6,864 nucleotides of DNA from Anaerolineae bacterium. Its GTDB lineage: Bacteria > Chloroflexota > Anaerolineae > Aggregatilineales > Phototrophicaceae. Under the pieces are notes generated by a model. That model had not been told where the DNA came from. It saw nothing but the letters and a program-made list of their open reading frames with translations, and did not search any database. Made by a program: the position numbers and the translations under genes. The stretch is from the NCBI GenBank assembly GCA_019912905.1, contig JAIOHO010000463.1, forward strand, positions 1-6,864, read 5' to 3'. Below are positions 1 through 4,951 of this stretch, one piece after another (position 1 is the stretch's first letter; every line of letters begins with the position of its first letter).

Positions 1-311
1 TCGAAACCATAACCGTTGACATACGGGTCAAAACGTCCATCGCGAAACAACTGAATCGGCTGGGGCGGGGCATAGACATAATCCTGAAGGTAGGTGGTCG
101 AGAGGGTGGGGGCAAAAAACTCGGCAAAGATCGCCACAAAATAATAGGCGATGACGACTGTCGCGCCGAGCATCGCCAGATGATGCTTGCGGAACTTCCA
201 CCACATCAAGCGCCACTGCGTGGCGACTTCTAATTGAATATCTTCTGCCTCAATCTCGGGAAGCACCCCGGCCCTGACCGCATCCTGACCAATTACATCG
301 ATGGATTCCAT
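1..311 (-). CDS. ABC transporter permease, OppC/DppC type (N-terminal part, cut by window edge)
   Basis: Inner-membrane subunit of a binding-protein-dependent importer, the expected partner of the permease encoded just upstream. Only the first 103 residues are present. The start is the ATG at 311, with GGAG seven bases before it. A polar, acidic leader (residues 1-32, with IEAEDIQLEV) is followed by QWRLMWWKFRKHHLAMLGA and a hydrophobic segment at about residues 44-67. This is the arrangement of the OppC N-terminal region: an aromatic/basic stretch, then the first membrane helix. The following periplasmic-side segment (YVYAPPQPIQLFRDGRF) resembles OppC-type permeases of oligosaccharide or peptide importers. 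The permease core with its EAA loop lies outside the window. The gene starts 35 bp after the upstream permease stop, so the two are almost certainly co-transcribed. Family assignment is firm; the substrate is inferred from context. Confidence 0.88.
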   Translation of the reverse strand, partial: MESIDVIGQDAVRAGVLPEIEAEDIQLEVATQWRLMWWKFRKHHLAMLGATVVIAYYFVAIFAEFFAPTLSTTYLQDYVYAPPQPIQLFRDGRFDPYVNGYGF

Positions 312-346
312 AAATTTACTCCGTCATAAAATGCCTTACGATCACA

Positions 347-1336
347 TCACGACAGGCGGATGCGTGGGTCGAGCCACGCCAGCGCGAGATCAGACAGGAA
401 AGTTCCGATTACGGTCAGCACGCTCAGGACCAGGATAAATCCTGATGCCACGTACATGTCCTGGGCCATCAGCGATTCGAGAATAATTGGCCCGGAAGTC
501 GGTAGATTAAGCACAATCGAGACGATCACTTCGCCCGCAATCAGCCCCGGCAGCACCCAGCCGATGGTGGCGACGAAGGGGTTGAGGGCATGGCGCACCG
601 GGTATTTCCACAGCAGCGTGCGCTCGCGCAGGCCCTTGGCGCGGGCGGTATCGACATACGGCTTGTTGAGTTCATCGAGCAGGTTGGCGCGCATGGTGCG
701 GATCAACCCGGCGGTGCCAGCGGTGCCGATGATGACGACCGGAATCCACATGTGTTTGAGCAGATCGAAAAATTTACCGATGCTCCAGGGCGCACTGGCA
801 TACTCGCTGGAGAACAGGCCAATCATCGCCTGCCCGCCATAACGATAACTTAAATACATCAGGACAAGCGCCAGCAGGAAATTCGGCACCGCCAGGCCGA
901 TGAAGCCGATGAATGTGAACAGATAATCTGCCAGGGAGTATTTGCGCACCGCCGAGAAGATACCGATGGGCAGCGCGACGACCCAGATGAACAGCACCGA
1001 ACTGGCGGAGATTGCCAGCGTCATGGGCAGGCGCTCGGAAATCAAAAAGGACGCGTCTTCTTTGTAAATAAAGGAATATCCAAAATCACCATGCAGCACG
1101 ATGTTCCGAATCCACTTAAAATACTGCACATAAATTGGCTGATCCAGACCGTACTGGGCGCGCAGTTGTTCCTCAAAATCCGGGGGGATATTGCTGGCAC
1201 CACCGCCCAGCATTTGTGAAACCATGCTGGTGACATAATCGCCTGGAGGCAGCTGAATCACGGTAAACGAAACGAGCGAAATAATCCAGACGGTCAGCAG
1301 CATGTAGATTGCCCGGCGCATGATGTACTGCCTCAT
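347..1336 (-). CDS. ABC transporter permease, OppB/DppB type
   Basis: Membrane subunit of a family-5 (peptide/oligosaccharide) ABC importer, 329 residues, normal for the family. The N-terminus (MRQYIMRRAIYMLLTVWIIS) gives the first membrane helix at about residues 9-29, followed by an external loop with LRAQYGLDQPIYVQYFKWI and GDFGYSF, typical of OppB proteins. Further hydrophobic segments lie near residues 107-130, 138-161, 196-212, 253-276 and 298-321. The EAA loop that contacts the ATPase is clear at about residues 227-252 (YVDTARAKGLRERTLLWKYP, then VRHALNP). The ATG at 1336 is chosen over a TTG 15 bases upstream because GAGGAG lies seven bases before the ATG and the TTG overlaps it. It is the second transporter gene, 182 bp after the binding-protein stop and 35 bp before the OppC-type gene. 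Annotation pipelines would probably call it a dipeptide permease; the LacI/GH5 context favours an oligosaccharide. Confidence 0.95.
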   Translation of the reverse strand: MRQYIMRRAIYMLLTVWIISLVSFTVIQLPPGDYVTSMVSQMLGGGASNIPPDFEEQLRAQYGLDQPIYVQYFKWIRNIVLHGDFGYSFIYKEDASFLISERLPMTLAISASSVLFIWVVALPIGIFSAVRKYSLADYLFTFIGFIGLAVPNFLLALVLMYLSYRYGGQAMIGLFSSEYASAPWSIGKFFDLLKHMWIPVVIIGTAGTAGLIRTMRANLLDELNKPYVDTARAKGLRERTLLWKYPVRHALNPFVATIGWVLPGLIAGEVIVSIVLNLPTSGPIILESLMAQDMYVASGFILVLSVLTVIGTFLSDLALAWLDPRIRLS

Positions 1337-1343
1337 CGACCTG

Positions 1344-1349
1344 CTCCTC
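1344..1349 (-). promoter_or_regulatory. Shine-Dalgarno site fixing the OppB-type permease start
   Basis: GAGGAG on the minus strand, seven bases before the ATG at 1336. The longer open frame would begin with a TTG at 1351, whose G is the first base of this site, so the upstream TTG is unlikely to be the start. Confidence 0.8.
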
Positions 1350-1474
1350 AAAAAGCATCTTTATGACAAGAACGTGATGAACTGCATTGCACGACCGCCT
1401 GCACAGCGGAGGCTTTCGGTAGGTTCGGCAGCGAAAGGGACGGAGCACGAAAGCGCGCAGTGCGGGTGCAAAGC

Positions 1475-1505
1475 GATGTACCCCGACTCGCAGTCGGGGT
1501 ACATC
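1475..1505 (-). terminator. Perfect 14-bp-stem hairpin after the binding-protein gene (attenuating terminator or mRNA stabiliser)
   Basis: The arms GATGTACCCCGACT (1475-1488) and AGTCGGGGTACATC (1492-1505) are exact reverse complements around a three-base loop. The hairpin begins 13 bases after the binding-protein stop. No run of U follows it in the minus-strand transcript (the next bases are GCTTTGCACC), so it is not a textbook intrinsic terminator. In many import operons a stem-loop at this place protects the upstream mRNA from 3' decay and lets only part of transcription continue, giving excess binding protein. That role is inferred here. A dispersed intergenic repeat is the alternative. 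Confidence 0.7.
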
Positions 1506-1518
1506 TTATGTTTGGGTA

Positions 1519-3468
1519 TTATTGCTTAATATACCACTGTTCTGGATAGGTGAGCTTTTCGACGCCTTCGATCCAGCCCTTGATCCATTCACCTTCCTGG
1601 AAGTTGCCCAGGCGTTCGTGATACGGCTGGTATTCGGGACCCGGGCGGGAGATGCCCAGAACCCAGAATTCATCGGCGGCATCCTGGAGGACGAGTTTCA
1701 TCTGCTCGATCTGCTCTTCTTGTGAGGGCAGTTGGAGCACCTTCTCGTAGACTTCGCGCAGGGCCTTCATGTCGTCCGGCGGTTCGACCTGAACCGAATC
1801 GGTGGTGTTGTTGCGCCACGCAAACCAGCCATTGCCGAACAACCCGAAGTAGTCAAACGGCACGTAGTAGCGCGGGTCGAGGATGGCCGTGATCCCGGCG
1901 CCGCCTTCACCCGTGTACATGGTGGCCTCGATGGTGTTGGCTTTTTTATTCTCCACGAACTGCGTATCGGGCATGGAGTTCAGGGTTACATCCACGCCAA
2001 CAGCTTTCCAGTAGCCGATCAGCAGTTCAGCAATCTGGACCCAGTTGGTGCCGTAACCCAGGTCATTGGAGACGGAGAAGACGATGGTGAAACGGTTGCC
2101 ATCCGGCCCCAGGCGGAAACCTTCTGCATCCTTGTCGGGCAGCACTTTGTCCAGGTATTCGTTGGCCTTATCGACGTCGTACTCGATGTACTGGGTCGCC
2201 AGCTGCTCGTTATACAGCGGTGAGCTTTCCAGCGGGGCGGCCTGCGACGGGGTGCCCTGACCGAAATGCACGATTTCGATGATTTCCGGACGGTTGATAG
2301 CATAGGACATGCCGATGCGGAAATCCTTGTTGCCGAATACTTCGGCTTTGATCGGGTCTTCTACCGTGCGGTTGAAGTGAATGCTGTTGGTCGTGCCGCC
2401 GTCGCTGAACACGTTGGTAGAGATTTTGATCGGCGCGCCATTTTCGACCGCTTCGAAGTACACCACACGGTTATCCGAACCAGCGTCCTTGACATAATCC
2501 ACGTCGCCGTTCAGCATGGCGAAAGTGCGGCTTTCGGCGTCCTGGTAGGAGGTGCCTACAACCTGGTCGATATAGGGTAGCTGATTGCCTTCCGGATCGA
2601 CCTTCCAGTAATAGGGGTTGCGTTCCAGGGTGATGGTCGTCCCGGCTCCCAGCGGCTGGGTGATGATCCAGGGGTAGAGCAGGGGGCGTTCCGGTTCGCT
2701 GTAGAAGCCCTGGGTATCGTCCGTGGGGCCAGAGGCTTTTTTATTGAACAGGCCGACCCAGTTTTCCACACCTTCTTCCTGGGCGACCAGCGCATCGACG
2801 TCCGGGTTGTACTTGGCGTGGAACTGCATCAGGTAGTGTTTGGGGAAGAAGGTGACGTGACGGCCACTCCAGGTTGCCAGGTTGTATAGGAAGGTGCCGT
2901 AAGGATTGGCGAAGCTGAATTTGACAGTGTAGTCGTTCAGCTTCTCGGCTTTGAAATCTGCCGCGCCATCCTGGGGCAACCAGTCTGCCGACGGCCCCGC
3001 CACGTTAACCTCGGGATTAAACACGACGTCTTCGATATAAAACATGATGTCGTCGGCAGTGAAGGGTTCGCCGTCGGACCACTTCATACCCTCGCGCAGG
3101 TGGAAGGTGTATTCGCGAACATCATCGCTGACGTCCCAGCTTTCCGCGATGTTGGGGACCACGCCGGAGAAATCCGGTTTCCAGATGACCAGATTTTCCC
3201 AGCCGGTCATGAACCACAGGCCGCCCCAGCCGGGGTTATTGCCGGTAAAACCGACGCGCAGCGAGTCACCGTACTGACCCATTTCGTTGAGGGGGGTCAC
3301 GACTGCCGGGTTCGCGGGCAGACGGTCTGCCAGGGCAGGAAGCTCACCCGCATCCACCCGCGCGGTCAGCATGGGCGATTCGTGATACATCATGTCTTGG
3401 GCCGCAGTGGTCGGTGCGACCAGGACGACCAATAAAGCCAGCAGCATTAGAAAGAACATCTTTTTCAT
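1519..3468 (-). CDS. ABC transporter extracellular solute-binding protein, family 5 (SBP_bac_5)
   Basis: Extracytoplasmic substrate receptor of the importer, 649 residues. The start is the ATG at 3468, with GGAG eight bases upstream; an in-frame TTG at 3486 lies before that site and is rejected. The N-terminus is a signal peptide: MKK, a hydrophobic core FFLMLLALLVVLVA, then probable signal-peptidase-I cleavage after TTAA at about residue 23. There is no cysteine there, so no lipid anchor is predicted. Family-5 hallmarks follow: IAESWDVSDDVREYTFHLRE (about 107-126), GMKWSDGEPFTADDIMF (about 127-143), a mid-protein ITLERNPYYWKVDPEGNQLP, and FRIGMSYAINRPEII. The length is above the roughly 500-600 usual for peptide-binding members but common among oligosaccharide-binding ones. 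It lies between the LacI repressor and the permeases, with its own probable promoter in the 187-bp gap upstream. The ligand is unknown; a beta-linked oligosaccharide is inferred from the neighbours. Confidence 0.95.
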   Translation of the reverse strand: MKKMFFLMLLALLVVLVAPTTAAQDMMYHESPMLTARVDAGELPALADRLPANPAVVTPLNEMGQYGDSLRVGFTGNNPGWGGLWFMTGWENLVIWKPDFSGVVPNIAESWDVSDDVREYTFHLREGMKWSDGEPFTADDIMFYIEDVVFNPEVNVAGPSADWLPQDGAADFKAEKLNDYTVKFSFANPYGTFLYNLATWSGRHVTFFPKHYLMQFHAKYNPDVDALVAQEEGVENWVGLFNKKASGPTDDTQGFYSEPERPLLYPWIITQPLGAGTTITLERNPYYWKVDPEGNQLPYIDQVVGTSYQDAESRTFAMLNGDVDYVKDAGSDNRVVYFEAVENGAPIKISTNVFSDGGTTNSIHFNRTVEDPIKAEVFGNKDFRIGMSYAINRPEIIEIVHFGQGTPSQAAPLESSPLYNEQLATQYIEYDVDKANEYLDKVLPDKDAEGFRLGPDGNRFTIVFSVSNDLGYGTNWVQIAELLIGYWKAVGVDVTLNSMPDTQFVENKKANTIEATMYTGEGGAGITAILDPRYYVPFDYFGLFGNGWFAWRNNTTDSVQVEPPDDMKALREVYEKVLQLPSQEEQIEQMKLVLQDAADEFWVLGISRPGPEYQPYHERLGNFQEGEWIKGWIEGVEKLTYPEQWYIKQ

Positions 3469-3476
3469 GGGGTACG

Positions 3477-3480
3477 CTCC
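3477..3480 (-). promoter_or_regulatory. Shine-Dalgarno site fixing the binding-protein start
   Basis: GGAG on the minus strand (within TTGGAGCG), eight bases before the ATG at 3468. It lies downstream of the alternative TTG at 3486. Starting at the ATG also places MKK directly before the hydrophobic core, as expected for a signal peptide. Confidence 0.75.
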
Positions 3481-3498
3481 AATCAATTACCGAGTGAT

Positions 3499-3513
3499 TG
3501 AGTTTCCGAAACC
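3499..3513 (-). repeat. Operator-like element, copy 1 (TGAGTTTCcGAAACC on the plus strand)
   Basis: It contains a perfect inverted repeat GTTTC-c-GAAAC (3502-3512). Twelve of its 15 bases match a second copy at 3546-3560. It lies just downstream of the candidate -10 box of the binding-protein promoter, about at the predicted transcription start, a normal place for a repressor operator. Binding by the adjacent LacI protein is inferred. Confidence 0.4.
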
Positions 3514-3517
3514 GCGA

Positions 3518-3546
3518 ATCATATTTGAGTACAGCGGGAGTTGGAT
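3518..3546 (-). promoter_or_regulatory. Candidate promoter for the binding-protein/permease operon
   Basis: On the minus strand TATGAT (3523-3518) is a good -10 box. With 17-bp spacing the -35 position holds ATCCAA (3546-3541), a poor match to TTGACA. A transcript would start near 3511 and carry a leader of about 43 bases. The placement is supported by operator-like repeats on both sides; the weak -35 leaves it uncertain. Confidence 0.35.
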
Positions 3547-3560
3547 GAGTTTCTCCAACC
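3546..3560 (-). repeat. Operator-like element, copy 2 (TGAGTTTCtCCAACC on the plus strand)
   Basis: It matches copy 1 at 12 of 15 positions, 47 bp away. It also overlaps a separate 6-bp inverted repeat, GTTGGA (3540-3545) and TCCAAC (3554-3559). It covers the region just upstream of the candidate -35 box, so a protein bound to both copies would bracket the promoter. Confidence 0.35.
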
Positions 3561-3639
3561 GGATCGGTATCTATTCCGTGTTCCCGACGATCGACCTCCT
3601 TTCCATTTGTGCAGCTTTATGCAGCAGTGACGGCTTCCG

Positions 3640-3652
3640 CCGGTGGCACCGG
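3640..3652 (-). terminator. Small GC-rich hairpin just after the repressor stop
   Basis: CCGGT and ACCGG pair around a three-base loop, four bases past the repressor stop codon. The stem is short and no U-run follows, so termination would be weak and read-through into the binding-protein gene remains possible. Confidence 0.3.
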
Positions 3653-3655
3653 TTC

Positions 3656-4741
3656 TCACGAATTCCGACGAGACTTGCCGTCCACCCGCGACATCGACGT
3701 GGCCGTCCGTACAGGTGCACTCACCGACTGGCGCATGACCAATCGGGTGCCCACCAGGACTTTCACCGGCACGCTGTCCAGATAAGTCGCGCGGTCATAT
3801 AAACGCCGCACGGCCAGCGCGCCCATTAACTCTCGATCCACATGCATGGTGGTCAGGGGAGGCATCGACTTGGCGGCGATATCGACATCATCGAATCCAA
3901 CAATGGACAAGCTCTCAGGTACAGGGCGACCGAGTTTGTGGGCCAGCGGAATAATGTCGGTTGCAAGCTGGTCATTGCAGGCGAACAGGGCCGTGATTTC
4001 GGGATGTTCGGTCAGCAGTAGCTGCGCCGCCGCCGAAGCGACCTGTCGCATCAGAGAGCTGTCTTCGATGTAGGTGCGGTCGATGCCATGATCGGCCAGT
4101 GCCTGAAGATAACCTCTGCGGCGCTCCTGAATGCTGGGATGCTCATCCGACTTAGAGGAACTTCCGATCAGCCCGATCGTGGTATGGCCCTGCTCGATGA
4201 GGTGGGAGACGATCTGATAAGCGCTCCCAAAATTGTCGATCAGGACGGAGTCGAATTCACCGTGATAGGCACAGGCATCCACAAAGACTATCGGGATGTC
4301 GGTAGGCAGCTGGTCGCAGAGAGCTTTATCGCTGAGGATGGCCCCGACGATGACCAGACCATCGAGCGCGGCTTCAGCCAGAATAGGCGATGAACCGACG
4401 GCATGACTGTATTCATCCACCGGGATGGTCGAGAACATCATGTTCATGCCCAGGCGTTTGCATTCGTCTTCGATGCCGCACAGCAAACCATAATTGAAGG
4501 GGTCGATGCCGTGATATTCGATAGGATCACGCTTGATGATGACCCCGATGGTATTGAGTTTGCTGGCGACGGCGGAGTGGACGCGGAACTGGAGCTTATA
4601 ACCCAGTTCGGATGCGGCTTTGAGCACACGCGCCCGGGTGTCTGGCAGCACATTGTTCTTGTTGTTGAGTGCTCGCGAGGCGGTCCCCAGCGAGACACCC
4701 GCATGTTCGGCCACATCCCGAAGTGACGGCGGTTTCGACAA
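3656..4741 (-). CDS. LacI-family transcriptional repressor
   Basis: DNA-binding, sugar-responsive repressor, 361 residues. The N-terminal helix-turn-helix is at about residues 5-26 (SLRDVAEHAGVSLGTASRAL), followed by NNKNNVLPDTRARVLKAASE and a hinge near residues 56-64 (SAVASKLNTIG). The periplasmic-binding-protein-like sensor core follows, with VIIK, DGLVIVGAI, IPIVFVDACA, VLIDNFGSAYQIVSHL, HTTIGLIG, ALFACNDQLA and SIVGFDDVDIAAKSMPPLTT, all in the family order. A basic tail of about 20 residues (ending GKSRRNS) extends past the usual core end at LVMRQS. The start is taken as the TTG at 4741: AAGGAA lies seven bases upstream, and the protein then begins MSKPPSLRDV, a normal LacI N-terminus. 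The gene is divergent from the GH5 gene and upstream of the transporter in the same direction, so both are likely targets, together with itself. The effector is unknown, probably an imported sugar. Confidence 0.95.
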   Translation of the reverse strand: MSKPPSLRDVAEHAGVSLGTASRALNNKNNVLPDTRARVLKAASELGYKLQFRVHSAVASKLNTIGVIIKRDPIEYHGIDPFNYGLLCGIEDECKRLGMNMMFSTIPVDEYSHAVGSSPILAEAALDGLVIVGAILSDKALCDQLPTDIPIVFVDACAYHGEFDSVLIDNFGSAYQIVSHLIEQGHTTIGLIGSSSKSDEHPSIQERRRGYLQALADHGIDRTYIEDSSLMRQVASAAAQLLLTEHPEITALFACNDQLATDIIPLAHKLGRPVPESLSIVGFDDVDIAAKSMPPLTTMHVDRELMGALAVRRLYDRATYLDSVPVKVLVGTRLVMRQSVSAPVRTATSMSRVDGKSRRNS

Positions 4742-4748
4742 AAGAAAA

Positions 4749-4754
4749 TTCCTT
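4749..4754 (-). promoter_or_regulatory. Shine-Dalgarno site supporting a TTG start for the repressor
   Basis: AAGGAA on the minus strand, seven bases before the TTG at 4741. An upstream in-frame ATG at 4789 has no such site and would begin about 11 bases after the predicted transcription start, inside the operator-like repeat. A TTG at 4816 lies upstream of the predicted transcript start. Confidence 0.7.
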
Positions 4755-4782
4755 AAATCACGTACTTTAGTCAAAAGAATAT

Positions 4783-4806
4783 GAAACATGTTCCATGAAC
4801 ATTTCC
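4783..4806. promoter_or_regulatory. Operator-like inverted repeat at the repressor transcription start
   Basis: A perfect repeat ATGTTC-cat-GAACAT occupies 4788-4802, with outer A/T-rich arms GAAAC (4783-4787) and TTTCC (4802-4806) extending it imperfectly. An overlapping near-palindrome, GAAACATGTTCC (4783-4794), matches its own complement at 10 of 12 positions. The element covers roughly -6 to +18 of the predicted repressor transcript, where a bound LacI protein would block initiation. It also lies where the -35 region of a plus-strand GH5 promoter would be. LacI-family sites usually have a central CG; this one is centred on CAT, so recognition by this repressor is a guess. Confidence 0.5.
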
Positions 4807-4829
4807 ATTCTAGCAACTTTCGCTATACT
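4802..4829 (+). promoter_or_regulatory. Possible promoter for the GH5 gene
   Basis: On the plus strand TATACT (4824-4829) is a fair -10 box, with TTTCCA (4802-4807) as a poor -35 at 16-bp spacing. It would overlap the divergent repressor promoter almost completely and give a leader of about 115 bases. A -10 embedded in another promoter's spacer can arise by chance, so confidence is low. Confidence 0.25.
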
Positions 4830-4835
4830 TGTAAA
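4807..4835 (-). promoter_or_regulatory. Strong sigma70-type promoter for the LacI repressor
   Basis: On the minus strand, -35 TTTACA (4835-4830) and -10 TAGAAT (4812-4807) are separated by exactly 17 bases. Each box differs from consensus at one position. The predicted start is near 4800, giving a leader of about 59 bases before the TTG at 4741. Confidence 0.72.
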
Positions 4836-4844
4836 CAAATTTGT
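4835..4844. repeat. Perfect 10-bp palindrome in the divergent promoter region
   Basis: ACAAATTTGT is its own reverse complement. It abuts the repressor -35 box and would sit at the start point of the possible GH5 promoter. It could be a second regulator site, or a chance AT-rich palindrome. Confidence 0.3.
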
Positions 4845-4951
4845 GGAAGGTGTCGATTAGGTGCGTTCGGTCCGAGAGGAAATGACACACAATAATCCGT
4901 TGTAACGCGTAAAAACGATCCAGGTTTCGATTATTGAAAGGCAAAAACTTA

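Larger units (their letters stand above)
1337..1518 (-). other. Non-coding spacer between binding-protein and permease genes
   Basis: This 182-bp stretch has no convincing gene on either strand. It holds a strong perfect hairpin near the binding-protein stop (listed separately). Further along the transcript it holds short repeats: CTTTCG at 1453-1448 and again at 1437-1432, with a single complementary CGAAAG at 1418-1413. Only one of the two CTTTCG copies could pair with it at a time. There is no clear sigma70-type promoter before the permease, so transcription most likely reads through from the binding-protein gene. A spacer this long is notable against the 35-bp gap between the two permease genes. 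Confidence 0.6.

Noticed and set aside
1732..2580. Two plus-strand open frames (1732-2223 and 2266-2580)
   Set aside because: Both are mirror-frame shadows of the binding-protein coding sequence.
3487..3655. Searched for a small gene between the repressor and the binding protein
   Set aside because: No frame with a start and ribosome site was convincing; the stretch reads as promoter and operator DNA.
3392..3802. Plus-strand frame of 136 residues spanning the repressor/binding-protein gap
   Set aside because: It overlaps both neighbouring genes in antisense, has no ribosome site, and its composition is that of a shadow frame.
4903..4912. TAACGCGTAA-type near-palindrome as another LacI operator in the GH5 leader
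   Set aside because: It has the CG-centred look of LacI sites, but only the inner ACGCGT (a common palindrome) is symmetric, and it resembles neither of the other candidate operators.
4934..4951. TTG start giving six more residues on the GH5 enzyme
   Set aside because: AAAGG lies after this TTG and before the ATG at 4952, so the ATG is the better start.
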